A stretch of 22,914 nt of DNA from Thiotrichaceae bacterium UBA7357 (GTDB lineage Bacteria > Pseudomonadota > Gammaproteobacteria > Eutrophobiales > Eutrophobiaceae). The translations under genes and the position numbers were made by a program. Every line of letters starts with the position of its first letter. Within the stretch, counting starts at the first letter, position 1. Where the stretch lies: assembly GCA_002470825.1 (NCBI GenBank), contig DKOR01000011.1:1-22914 (forward strand), in the 5' to 3' direction. The notes beneath the pieces are model-generated. The model saw nothing but the letters and a program-made list of their open reading frames with translations. It made no database searches and was not told the origin of the DNA. This document shows positions 1 to 7,945 of the stretch, piece after piece.

Positions 1-284
<284 letters not shown>

Positions 285-346
285 ATAATGCTCAAACAGT
301 TTGTTGTGCACTATATAATTTAATACTTTAATCAGTTTTCCAGACG

Positions 347-376
347 TGGGCGTGTTGTTAGATAACAGCGCACCCC
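347..376 (+). other. Hairpin in the 23S-5S spacer (possible processing stem)
   Basis: The roughly 100-base spacer between 23S and 5S is AT-rich except for a segment that folds back on itself. GGGCGTGTTGTTA (348-360) pairs with TAACAGCGCACCC (363-375) using G-U wobbles and one mismatch. No tRNA gene is present in the spacer. A stem just 5' of the 5S gene could be a pre-rRNA processing or folding element; that role is inferred from position only. Confidence 0.35.
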
Positions 377-383
377 AATAAAT

Positions 384-501
384 TGCCTGGCGGCAATAGC
401 GAGCGTGAACCACCCGATCCCATTTCGAACTCGGAAGTGAAACCGTTTAGCGCCGATGATAGTGTGGGAGTTCCCATGTGAAAGTAGGTCACTGCCAGGC
501 T
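384..501 (+). rRNA. rrf: 5S ribosomal RNA
   Basis: This is a complete 5S rRNA gene of about 118 bases. The terminal helix strands TGCCTGGCGGC at the start and GCCAGGC at 494-500 are complementary. The internal stretches 'cgaactcggaagtgaaac' and 'gcgccgatgatagtgtggg' match the conserved loop B/C and loop E regions of bacterial 5S rRNA. It sits about 100 bases after 23S and just ahead of an intrinsic terminator, so it is the last gene of the rrn operon. Confidence 0.97.
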
Positions 502-515
502 CTTATTTTAAATAG

Positions 516-548
516 ATCCTCGACTGTATTTAGTCGAGGATTTTTTTT
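516..548 (+). terminator. Intrinsic terminator of the rRNA operon
   Basis: The perfect 10-bp stem ATCCTCGACT (516-525) / AGTCGAGGAT (532-541), with a six-base loop, runs directly into an eight-base T tract. It starts about 15 bases after the 5S 3' end. This is a classic Rho-independent terminator closing the rrn transcript. Confidence 0.93.
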
Positions 549-907
549 ATCTGCTTTTTTAATATATAAAAAAACATCTCTCTTTTTGATATTGAATTGA
601 ATCAAACAGCGCTGAAAGTATTTAATTTATTCATATTGAAATCAGTATCAGGCACTAGCTCGATTTGCCTCTTTCAAGGCTTGTATTCATACATACAGAA
701 GAATATCGTTCAGCTAAAACTACATGGTATTTGACTTGGATATATACTGATTTAATGCTGAAGGAAATCAGTTATAGAATGAAACTAAACCATAGGTTAT
801 TAAATTAAGCTCAATATATGATGTTAATCACATGAAAAGTTAATGATATATAATAATAATTAGTTTGTGAGTACAATCGCCAGTGTATTTGAATTGAGTT
901 CAATATT
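549..907. other. AT-rich intergenic region, nothing recognised
   Basis: About 360 bases separate the rrn terminator from the next gene. I see no convincing reading frame, RNA gene or repeat. A TATAAT hexamer lies at 849-854, about 55 bases upstream of the 908 start codon, but no good -35 box stands at the right distance, so a promoter there is only possible. Confidence 0.5.
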
Positions 908-1516
908 ATGTTTGTCAATTATGACTTTTTAACAAGTAAAATAATTACTCATGAATTATTTTTGACTTTCTTAGTTGCTTTTTTATTGAGTTTTGCAGTT
1001 TATGCGGAAGAAGAGAAAGTTGTTCATCTCATTGCAGATGAAAATATAAATAAGTATCTGGACAAGGTCTCTGAGATAGAAATGACTCGTGGTCCACATG
1101 ATGAGGCTATTGTTGAAAATCTAGTTAGTTTGTCCAAGATATATAAAGATCAAGGCGAGCATATAAAAAGACTTGAGATCTTAAAACAAGCATTGCATAT
1201 TCACCGAATTAATAATGGTCTGGAAAGCAGGGATCAGCTTTTGATAGTTGAGGAAATAATCTCTGCTAATACTACGCTAAAGAGTTGGATGGCGCTCGAC
1301 GAAAACTACGAATATTATTATTGGGTAAATCGTCGTGTCCATGGAACTAACTCTCTAGATTTATTGCCAGCGTTAAATCGATTTATGGAATGGAAACTCG
1401 ATGTTCTTAAAAGAGGACTATTTGGTCATCCAGCGATAATAAACCATCAAGCGACAGAGTTGTTGAGGAAGATTAGAAAAATTAGAAGTTTAAATAATAT
1501 AGAAGACTCAAAGTAG
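908..1516 (+). CDS. Exported TPR-like helical protein of unknown function
   Basis: The 202-residue product has a short polar N-terminus and a hydrophobic stretch (about residues 16-32, ending AVYAEEE) that looks like a signal peptide with cleavage after Ala-Tyr-Ala. The mature part is helical. Residues about 63-100 resemble a tetratricopeptide pair of the kind with pattern 'EAIVENLVSLSKIYKDQGE' and 'RLEILKQALHIHR'. No catalytic motif is visible. The ribosome binding site is weak (GAG about 8 bases upstream of ATG). The gene stands alone on the + strand and converges on the M48 protease gene with a gap of only 24 bases and no obvious terminator between them. A periplasmic scaffold or adaptor is a reasonable guess; the function is unknown. 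Confidence 0.75.
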   Translation: MFVNYDFLTSKIITHELFLTFLVAFLLSFAVYAEEEKVVHLIADENINKYLDKVSEIEMTRGPHDEAIVENLVSLSKIYKDQGEHIKRLEILKQALHIHRINNGLESRDQLLIVEEIISANTTLKSWMALDENYEYYYWVNRRVHGTNSLDLLPALNRFMEWKLDVLKRGLFGHPAIINHQATELLRKIRKIRSLNNIEDSK

Positions 1517-1540
1517 TCTGTCTTTTTGAGCAAATATTCA

Positions 1541-2218
1541 TTACCTTTTAAGTCGACGAGCTAAAGATTTGAGTATTGTGAGACGCTCTATCGTTGATGG
1601 GTGAGAAACATTAAAACCTGAGATGTTTGTTCTCTTAAATACTTTATACAAAGCTTCCTGTAATGCAACTGCTCCATCCGGGTTATAACCTGCTTCGACA
1701 GCCCATATTACTCCAAGATAATCAGCATCGCGTTCATTATCTCGGCTATATCTGGTATTAGCAGCAGAGAAGTCTTTTCCTTGAATAAGCGCTATATTCT
1801 TTTTGCTAATCTCGCCATGTTTCAACTTGATATGGGCCAACTCATGTCCTATGAGTGCGGCAGCCATATCAAGATTAGTGTCTAATATGTCTAGCATGGC
1901 AAAATTTATCCCAATAAAACTCTGTCCTTCTTCTGTAGTAAACACAAATGCGTTAGCCAATTGACCATCTACAATAATAACTTCTGCATTTATTTCAGTA
2001 GCTTCTACGACTCTACTCATAACTGCATATAAATAAACCATTTGTTTTGCGCTTACTATTTTCAATATACGGTCTTGTCCATTCCTTAATTTGATCTTCT
2101 CTACTGATGAGCGAGCAAGATCACTTATTCGCCAAGAATTTACGGGTGTTTCTGCATATACATTGATATTAAATATACAGAAGATGAATAGTAGCAAATG
2201 AATTAATTTGTTAGCCAT
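1541..2218 (-). CDS. Periplasmic M48-family zinc metalloprotease
   Basis: The 225-residue product has a signal peptide (about residues 1-22, ending NVYA) and an M48 peptidase core. The zinc motif HELAH lies at residues 125-129. The third ligand region NERDADYLG (161-169) supplies the usual glutamate, followed by the ExxxD pattern typical of BepA/LoiP/HtpX relatives. It has no C-terminal TPR region, so it is much shorter than BepA and nearer LoiP/YcaL in size. Its ATG overlaps the stop of the upstream lipoprotein gene by one base (TAATG), so it is the last gene of the twelve-gene envelope operon. By family it would degrade or mature envelope proteins; a role in quality control of the operon's own products is inference. 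Confidence 0.88.
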   Translation of the reverse strand: MANKLIHLLLFIFCIFNINVYAETPVNSWRISDLARSSVEKIKLRNGQDRILKIVSAKQMVYLYAVMSRVVEATEINAEVIIVDGQLANAFVFTTEEGQSFIGINFAMLDILDTNLDMAAALIGHELAHIKLKHGEISKKNIALIQGKDFSAANTRYSRDNERDADYLGVIWAVEAGYNPDGAVALQEALYKVFKRTNISGFNVSHPSTIERLTILKSLARRLKR

Positions 2219-2874
2219 TAGTTTATTAACTGTTTTAATTGAGCAGCCATCCCATCACAGGCATCAGATTGGACTCTTGCCAAGAATGGTATAGGTAATA
2301 TCACGGCAGGCAGAAATGACGTGCCTTGTGTCTTTGTATAGATTTTTCCTGATATGGATAAATTCTTTAAATCCCATATCTTTGCTTCATAAATTGCTTC
2401 ATCTTCCCAGGTAGCAAAGCCAAAACAACCCGCGGGCCCGCCTACGCATGATATTGCTCCGGACTTCTCAATAGTTTTAGTATTGCCTTGAATCCAAATA
2501 AAGTAATGTATATTGTAAGCTGCTAGCTTTTTAGAAACATTAGGATTTTGTATTAATTTATCAATTTTTTTTACATTCATTGGCGCTGTACTTGCTTCGA
2601 AATAAGGATACATGCTATCTATAAACTGTTGCTCTGGTATTACATTAAGCTTTCCTTTTCCAATAGATAATTGCTTTCCTACACAACTCACATAATCCAG
2701 TTCAGTTTCATGTTGATTGAGGTGTCTGCGGCCCAATAGCACAATGGATTCTTTATCATCTAACTGAATATTAGTGGCAAATTTATGTTCATCTATTGTA
2801 GTGACTGTATTACAGCCAACAATATTAAAAATTATAAAAGTAATTATTAAAATTCTACTGAAGAAAATAAACAT
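2218..2874 (-). CDS. Outer-membrane lipoprotein of unknown function (operon gene 11)
   Basis: The 218-residue product begins with a hydrophobic signal ending in the lipobox IVGC, with the lipidated Cys at residue 21. The +2 residue is Asn, not Asp, so the Lol rule predicts outer-membrane sorting. The mature domain has extra cysteines (around C64, C143, C150 and C206) that could form disulfides, and a segment 'FATWEDEAIYEAKIWDL' that looks like a beta-rich lipoprotein domain. I do not recognise a named family, although lipoproteins of this look are widespread in gammaproteobacteria. The gene starts 9 bases after the preceding lipoprotein gene and overlaps the protease gene start by one base, which supports cotranscription. 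Confidence 0.85.
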   Translation of the reverse strand: MFIFFSRILIITFIIFNIVGCNTVTTIDEHKFATNIQLDDKESIVLLGRRHLNQHETELDYVSCVGKQLSIGKGKLNVIPEQQFIDSMYPYFEASTAPMNVKKIDKLIQNPNVSKKLAAYNIHYFIWIQGNTKTIEKSGAISCVGGPAGCFGFATWEDEAIYEAKIWDLKNLSISGKIYTKTQGTSFLPAVILPIPFLARVQSDACDGMAAQLKQLIN

Positions 2875-2883
2875 TTCTAACGA

Positions 2884-3504
2884 TCATTTAGACTTGGCAT
2901 CAAGCCATTTTTTTATAATTGGATCAGATTGAAATGAAACAATAATCTTTGCCGCTAAATCTCTATATGCCTCATTTGTAGAGATAACTAAACCCTCTCT
3001 CTCATCTAATAAGAAATCAATTGACGTGTTGGGTTGTGACTTTCCATAACCAGTCAAATTTAAATCTGTAATGAATTCCCCGTCGGCTCCCTGAATACGG
3101 ATAATATATTTTATCCATGTCTCGTGAACCTTTGTCTTCGTTTCATAGGGCAAAGCAAATTGTATGTCTTTTATTTCCGGAACAATTATGGCATTGTAGT
3201 TTTGATATTTAGCTTCATCTAGATTATCAATTACTTCTATATTACTAAACATAGAGGGCAGTACTTGGTCAAAGATTGCTATTTGTGATGGGCCAATGGT
3301 GATAGCCCAATTTCTTCTGTCGTCATTATTTTCTGAGTAGATATATTCGCGTAAAGATTTTTTATAGAAGATAGCAACATCGAGAGGTAATATTGTATCG
3401 ATTGGCTGTGGTATATCCAGTTCGGTTTCCAATATCATGGATTGTTCACAAGCACTCAATAATAATAGACAACATAGAATAAAAAATGGTGATAATTTTT
3501 CCAT
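2884..3504 (-). CDS. Outer-membrane lipoprotein of unknown function (operon gene 10)
   Basis: The ATG at 3504 is chosen over an in-frame TTG one codon upstream: it forms the one-base stop/start overlap TGATG with the preceding VWA gene and has GGTG about nine bases upstream. The 206-residue product has a lipoprotein signal with lipobox LSAC (Cys19) and Glu at +2, predicting outer-membrane sorting. The mature part (residues 30-200) alternates beta and helix, with a late motif about an alanine-rich helix 'EAYRDLAAKIIVSF', which recalls small OM lipoproteins such as YajG or LptE-type folds. That resemblance is by eye only. The translational coupling to the VWA gene suggests the two products work together. 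Confidence 0.85.
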   Translation of the reverse strand: MEKLSPFFILCCLLLLSACEQSMILETELDIPQPIDTILPLDVAIFYKKSLREYIYSENNDDRRNWAITIGPSQIAIFDQVLPSMFSNIEVIDNLDEAKYQNYNAIIVPEIKDIQFALPYETKTKVHETWIKYIIRIQGADGEFITDLNLTGYGKSQPNTSIDFLLDEREGLVISTNEAYRDLAAKIIVSFQSDPIIKKWLDAKSK

Positions 3505-4496
3505 CAATTAACACCAATAAAGGTGCCACCATTATTTTGACTAACTTCGCGCATTAATGTTGCATATCGTTGACTTGTGATCTGGAAATGTTCGGGTGCA
3601 TTTGTGGGTATAGGAAACCCAACGCCATGAATGCGAATTTTTGTATTGCCTTTATTATCTTTTGGATTCAGTCTGTCGATAGTCTTCACAACATTAGTTA
3701 TAGATTTACCAGTAAATTCATCACCAAAGACATAAATGCTTATTTTTTTATTTGGGTCAAAAAAAGCACCAATGGCTCGCGTAATCCCTTCAACTGGACT
3801 GCTATTGCTAAAGGTATTCCAAGAGCTAAGATTACTGATCATTGCGCGTCTTCGTTTCGGTGTATCTGGTATCCATTTGCCACGATATTGCGAATATAGG
3901 TAACTACCCATGTCACTCATAATTTGTAGGCCTTTTACATTTGGATAGACATCTAATGTCGTCGTAAGTTGTTGGATCATTTTCCCCCAGTTGACTTGGA
4001 CCATGCTGCCGGAGGTGTCGACGATAAAGATAATATATTCGCTATCGACAGGGATACCGCCAACAAGTTTAGTATCGGCATTTTTAAGTGTAGCTAAAAG
4101 ACGTTGCATTTCTTTAGTAAGAGATTGTTTCGCAGATTCAAATTGATTGGTAATACTGGATTGTACGGAAGAATGTTCTTGTAATTCACTTAATTGATTC
4201 TCTGCGGTATACTTTTGGCGATTTAAAAGAGCAATACTTTCTTCACGTGCAGAGAGTTGTTCTTTTGCATCATTTAAATCACGATTCAGGATATTGGTTT
4301 GCCCTCTCATCTCAAATAGTTGTTCTTGTAAGCTTCTAATCAAACCATTGTCAGACTTATCAGGAGGCATCTCGATACTTGTTGATGATGTGCCCGTATT
4401 AGTAATAACCAATAGAAGTATAATAGCACCAAAACCACAGGTAATGATGTCTAGGAATGACAAACTAAAAATTTCTGTATCGCGACGTTTTTTCAT
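3504..4496 (-). CDS. Membrane-anchored VWA-domain protein B2 (MotB/ExbD-like topology)
   Basis: The start at 4496 gives MKKRRDTE, aligning with the N-terminus of the neighbouring paralogue; a longer frame to 4562 would overlap that gene. The 330-residue product has a short basic cytoplasmic tail, a membrane segment beginning SLSFLDIITCGFGA (Asp16, Cys20) and running to about residue 33, a coiled coil (about 40-125) and a periplasmic VWA domain from about residue 155. The metal-site motif DTSGSM begins at about residue 159. The second MIDAS position seems to be Ser in 'NSSPVEG' rather than Thr, and the third Asp is in 'FGDEF', so metal binding is plausible. The topology is that of MotB, ExbD and TolR, with a VWA fold as the periplasmic module. 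It directly follows its paralogue (5-base gap) and overlaps the next lipoprotein gene. Confidence 0.9.
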   Translation of the reverse strand: MKKRRDTEIFSLSFLDIITCGFGAIILLLVITNTGTSSTSIEMPPDKSDNGLIRSLQEQLFEMRGQTNILNRDLNDAKEQLSAREESIALLNRQKYTAENQLSELQEHSSVQSSITNQFESAKQSLTKEMQRLLATLKNADTKLVGGIPVDSEYIIFIVDTSGSMVQVNWGKMIQQLTTTLDVYPNVKGLQIMSDMGSYLYSQYRGKWIPDTPKRRRAMISNLSSWNTFSNSSPVEGITRAIGAFFDPNKKISIYVFGDEFTGKSITNVVKTIDRLNPKDNKGNTKIRIHGVGFPIPTNAPEHFQITSQRYATLMREVSQNNGGTFIGVN

Positions 4497-4501
4497 AATG
4501 A

Positions 4502-5596
4502 TTATGGCCAATCTCTTGATGGACTCATAAACGATCCTTGAGTTGCACGAGATAATCGCCAAAAGGCAATCGCCGCATAGGGATCACCCTCGATTGGGGT
4601 CAAAATTACATTTATCGGAGTGCGCGCTGGTATTTTGTCGACTGCTTTATTAAAAATTTTTACTCTGTCTTTGCCAGATATAGTGGTTTTAGTTGAAGAT
4701 TCTAAGCCCTGTGTTGGAAGACCATCAGTGATCAGATAAATATTGTCAGGTTTTGGATTAAGCTGGTTTGCTGCAATAAAGGCTTTTCCTAGATTTGTTC
4801 CATTCTCTGGAGCTAACTGATTAAGAGCCTTAAGTGCAGAGTCAAGTTGAGTTTTATCGCGTACGTCTAGCCACTGTCCTTTTGTGTTTGATACAAGCGC
4901 ATTGGTCCTAGTATTAAAATGATAGATTTGAAATTGACTGTCTAGAGAGAATTTAGCACTTAACCATTCAACTATCTTGATTGTGTGTTGCCACTTTGTT
5001 GACTGTCGTTTGCGATCTTCCGACATGTTTCGGCGACGCAAAATATTAACTATGGTTTCATCAAGCATACTAGCCGAGCTATCAACTAATATTAATAGAT
5101 GCTTCCCGCTCATTTTTAAGCCGGAGACATAAGCACGATCGCCATCACCTAGGAACTGACGTGATGCTTCACCAGTTTTCTCAAGTTTTTTTTCCAGATT
5201 ATTTTTCTGCTGTTCCAGTTTTACTAGATCTGCTTTTAATGAATCGAGTTTAGTTTTATCGTTTGCAGTCAATAAAGCATTTTGTTGCTCATTTAGTGTA
5301 TCGATCTTTTCTGTAATATTTCTAGCAAGTCCTTCGGTAATGATGACCTTTTTTTTAATCTCTTCTATAGTATTTTTAACTTCAACGAGATTTAATTGAC
5401 CTACTCGTATTTCTTCTTCTAATAATGAAATTTCGGATTGAAAATCAGGAGTATCAATTGATTCAGGCGAAGTCATCTCACTATCAATATTATGTTTAAT
5501 AATTAAAAACAATAAAACTGCAGCACCAAAGCCACAAGACATGATGTCAAGGAAAGATAAACTAAAAGGTGTAAGCTGACGCCGGATGCGAGCCAT
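4502..5596 (-). CDS. Membrane-anchored VWA-domain protein B1 (MotB/ExbD-like topology)
   Basis: The 364-residue product starts MARIRRQLTPFSLSFLD and has the same N-terminal membrane motif as the next gene: FSLSFLD-x3-CGFGA, with Asp17 at the membrane entrance and Cys21 within the helix. A long charged coiled coil spans about residues 45-140. The VWA domain (about 165-355) has an intact MIDAS: D-S-S-A-S near residue 172, Thr in 'ENGTNLG', and Asp in 'LITDGLP'. A signal peptidase site is absent, so the helix should stay as an anchor with the VWA domain in the periplasm. It lies downstream of the actin-like gene (4-base gap) and two genes after the ExbB-like channel gene, as expected for a channel partner. 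Ligand unknown. Confidence 0.92.
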   Translation of the reverse strand: MARIRRQLTPFSLSFLDIMSCGFGAAVLLFLIIKHNIDSEMTSPESIDTPDFQSEISLLEEEIRVGQLNLVEVKNTIEEIKKKVIITEGLARNITEKIDTLNEQQNALLTANDKTKLDSLKADLVKLEQQKNNLEKKLEKTGEASRQFLGDGDRAYVSGLKMSGKHLLILVDSSASMLDETIVNILRRRNMSEDRKRQSTKWQHTIKIVEWLSAKFSLDSQFQIYHFNTRTNALVSNTKGQWLDVRDKTQLDSALKALNQLAPENGTNLGKAFIAANQLNPKPDNIYLITDGLPTQGLESSTKTTISGKDRVKIFNKAVDKIPARTPINVILTPIEGDPYAAIAFWRLSRATQGSFMSPSRDWP

Positions 5597-5600
5597 CTCG

Positions 5601-6890
5601 TTATGAGACCTTGATCAAGATAGTGTTTGTTTCTAATCCAGCTGCTTTAATGTTATCGCCAAGTTTGAGTGATTGGCTGTCTTTGACAATAACATTATTC
5701 AATGAAATATGAGTGTTGTTTTCAGCACTCAATAAAAACTGACCACCAATGAAACGAATAGAAAAACATGTATTTGATTTGAGAGATGCTTCAATTGTAT
5801 TGTCGGTCGTAATGTAACAGTCTTGTTGCTTATTAAGTTTATAAGCGATGCCATCGAGAAGAACATGCGTAATACCTATTGTTGAACTGTTAGTTGTATC
5901 CGAATGATTTGAATTCTTCTTTACTTCATCAGTTGGTAATTCAGATAAATAATTTGAATCATTGTTTAGTAGCAGTGTTGAGTAGGCTTTTGCTGATGTG
6001 AACAATGCAAATTCATCAAGAAAATTGACATTAGATAAATTATCCTGAAAACCGGGCAACATGCTAAAACGATGACTTAGTAATAACGATTTAGTATCAT
6101 CAATATTTTTATAGATTCCATCATAGATAGGAGAGAGTACTTCGAGAATAGCTTCGCGGCTAATATTCGCGCTATAAGTCCTACCCTTGTATTCAATATC
6201 CACTTTTGACATAGGTGATGTATTTAATTTGTTGAGGCAACTGGGTATATTTTCAAATAGCAATTGTTCTGATTCAGCATGGTGATGCGGATCAAAGCGA
6301 AATTGAGTGATAAATTCATTACTGATTAATTTCGCACATTCTTCATAGATGCCTAATAATCCTGCATCAGGTAACACATTTGTTGCTGTGACATTATGCT
6401 TATCGCCTGATTCTAATGTAGTTAGTACAGATTGATGTAATTGTATATCCAAATGAATATGCTCACCTCCCATCAAATTATTGATTGATGCGAGTAATGC
6501 GCTATCTATCAATTGAACTTCTGTAAAGTCAGCAGCTTTAAGCAGGCCGAGCAATAGGGCTAGCTGTTCCTGATTAAAACTGGCAGGAACAGCAATGATC
6601 CACTTTGCAGGTTTGCCAGTTTGTTCATAGATCTCAGCTAATTGCATATAGGCAAGGTCTGCATTATGTCGAATCTGATTCGATGTTGATTGAATAGTAA
6701 CCTGACCAAGGCGATACCAATAGTCATCATGCGTATTACGCGGATAGATATATTTAATTTTCTCTGCCTGCATTCCAAAGGTAATTTTTTCATCTTTAAT
6801 AACCGCGTAACCGGGGCTATTAAGTAATATCTGTTCGCCTTTGCCTACACGGATATTCGTGTCATTAAGATCAATGATCATATAAGACAT
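5601..6890 (-). CDS. Degenerate Hsp70/actin-like protein with C-terminal FHA-like domain
   Basis: The 429-residue product has no signal or TM segment, so it is probably cytoplasmic. The N-terminal part resembles the Hsp70 nucleotide-binding domain: 'MIIDLNDTNIRVG' takes the place of the phosphate-1 motif, and 'IIAVPASFNQEQL' (98-110) followed by 'EVQLIDSALLA' matches the Hsp70 'VPAYFN..QR' and 'NEPTAAAL' region. The phosphate-2 motif (DxGGGT in Hsp70) is replaced by DIQLHQS (148-154) without glycines, so ATP hydrolysis is doubtful. Residues about 345-429 look like an FHA fold ('ISLNNVIVKDSQSLKLGDNI') but lack the phosphothreonine-binding GR/S-x-x-H motifs. It sits between the channel and VWA genes (14- and 4-base gaps), with AAGGA about 11 bases before the start. 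A regulatory or scaffolding role at the cytoplasmic face is inferred. Confidence 0.8.
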   Translation of the reverse strand: MSYMIIDLNDTNIRVGKGEQILLNSPGYAVIKDEKITFGMQAEKIKYIYPRNTHDDYWYRLGQVTIQSTSNQIRHNADLAYMQLAEIYEQTGKPAKWIIAVPASFNQEQLALLLGLLKAADFTEVQLIDSALLASINNLMGGEHIHLDIQLHQSVLTTLESGDKHNVTATNVLPDAGLLGIYEECAKLISNEFITQFRFDPHHHAESEQLLFENIPSCLNKLNTSPMSKVDIEYKGRTYSANISREAILEVLSPIYDGIYKNIDDTKSLLLSHRFSMLPGFQDNLSNVNFLDEFALFTSAKAYSTLLLNNDSNYLSELPTDEVKKNSNHSDTTNSSTIGITHVLLDGIAYKLNKQQDCYITTDNTIEASLKSNTCFSIRFIGGQFLLSAENNTHISLNNVIVKDSQSLKLGDNIKAAGLETNTILIKVS

Positions 6891-6904
6891 TATGAATTAA
6901 TTCC

Positions 6905-7705
6905 TTAAAGTGCCTTTAGATGGCGCAATAAACTGACATCACAATAACGTTGTGAGTCAAGTACTAGGCGCTCCTGCAATAGCTGGAGTTGATGCATCAA
7001 AAACATGATGAAAATACTGATAATTAATGCGACAAAGGTAGAGTTAAATGCGACACCAAGACTTAATGTTACACCGAGGATGTCTCCTTCAACCGCTTTA
7101 TGTGCCTGTCCTAGTGCCTCACCTATGCCGCGAACGGTACCAATAAAACCAATGGAAGGTATGGCCCAAATAATATAGCGCACCATGGAAAGTTCTGAAT
7201 CAAGCCGTTCAGATTCATGTACACAAATATCTTTTACCGTTGTTGCAACGTCTTGTATACTTTGAGTTGAGCCAAAACGTTGTAATCCAGACAGTAACGC
7301 CCTTGGTAATAAATACTCACGTTCAGTTTCATTTAGGTTTTGTATCGGTCTCGAATACTCGCGTGTATCTTCCGGTAAAAGGCTTGTTCCCGGGGAAATA
7401 TCTATCAAAGTTCGTGATAATAAGGCGCGTTCTCTCAGAATTTTTTTCGCTTTAAGTCCCATTATTGCGAAGACCCATAGTGCTAAAATGAAGCATGCTT
7501 CTTGTTCGAAGTCTTTGAGTACAATATAGATAGAGCGTTCAATGTCTAATGTTTTTCCTGCAGCCTGTTGAGTCGCCTGTTGTTCAAGTATGGCATCTGC
7601 ATTCGGATGAATAACAGTGACGTAAATCGTGTGTACGACAATTAGTGATAGAAATAGAGCAATCAGTTGAGAAAGAAATTCTGATAATGGATTTTGATTA
7701 TTCAT
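6905..7705 (-). CDS. MotA/TolQ/ExbB-family proton channel subunit
   Basis: The 266-residue product has four likely membrane segments at about 12-33, 68-86, 175-197 and 208-237. The signature region 'PSIGFIGTVRGIGEAL' (183-198) corresponds to the ExbB/TolQ 'GLLGTVWGI' motif, with Thr190 where TM3 lines the pore. TM4 has 'GVAFNSTFVALIISI' with Thr223 at the position of the second conserved Thr. Known family members form pentamers around a dimer of single-pass partners (ExbD, TolR, MotB) and use ion flow for mechanical work. No ExbD/TolR/MotB of normal type is encoded here; the two VWA proteins two and three genes downstream are the obvious substitutes. The long loop between TM2 and TM3 (about 87-174) is cytoplasmic by analogy. 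Confidence 0.93.
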   Translation of the reverse strand: MNNQNPLSEFLSQLIALFLSLIVVHTIYVTVIHPNADAILEQQATQQAAGKTLDIERSIYIVLKDFEQEACFILALWVFAIMGLKAKKILRERALLSRTLIDISPGTSLLPEDTREYSRPIQNLNETEREYLLPRALLSGLQRFGSTQSIQDVATTVKDICVHESERLDSELSMVRYIIWAIPSIGFIGTVRGIGEALGQAHKAVEGDILGVTLSLGVAFNSTFVALIISIFIMFLMHQLQLLQERLVLDSQRYCDVSLLRHLKAL

Positions 7706-7719
7706 AATGATTTTTTCTT

Positions 7720-7932
7720 TTATATATCTACGGGAAAGGCAGCAGGGACATCTTGGGATAATGTTTCAGTGGGATCAAACGAATCTGGTGTATTTATGGT
7801 TGATCTCGGTGGTTTTTCTTTTTTAGTTTCAGTTTGTTCCTTATTTAGTGCCGTTGTCTCATCTTCATCATCCGCGGAGGCGATGACGAGAGATAATGAT
7901 AGAAGTAGAGCTAATAATAAGATCTTGTCCAT
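7720..7932 (-). CDS. Small exported acidic/Pro-Thr-rich protein (operon gene 5)
   Basis: The ATG at 7932 is preferred to an upstream in-frame TTG (7953), because it leaves a normal signal peptide, MDKILLLALLLSLSLVIASA, at the N-terminus. The 70-residue product has a mature part of about 50 residues that is charged and then Pro/Thr/Asp-rich, probably disordered. The Shine-Dalgarno sequence is weak. It lies between the PEGA-SUMF1 gene (13-base gap) and the channel gene (14-base gap) in the same operon. It might be a small periplasmic linker or modulator of the complex; nothing in the sequence names a family. Confidence 0.7.
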   Translation of the reverse strand: MDKILLLALLLSLSLVIASADDEDETTALNKEQTETKKEKPPRSTINTPDSFDPTETLSQDVPAAFPVDI

Positions 7933-7945
7933 ATGCTTTATTATA

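Noticed and set aside
4497..4562. Longer N-terminus for VWA protein B2
   Set aside because: It would overlap the end of the upstream VWA gene by about 60 bases and disrupt the N-terminal alignment of the two paralogues (MKKRRDTEIFSLSFLD versus MARIRRQLTPFSLSFLD).
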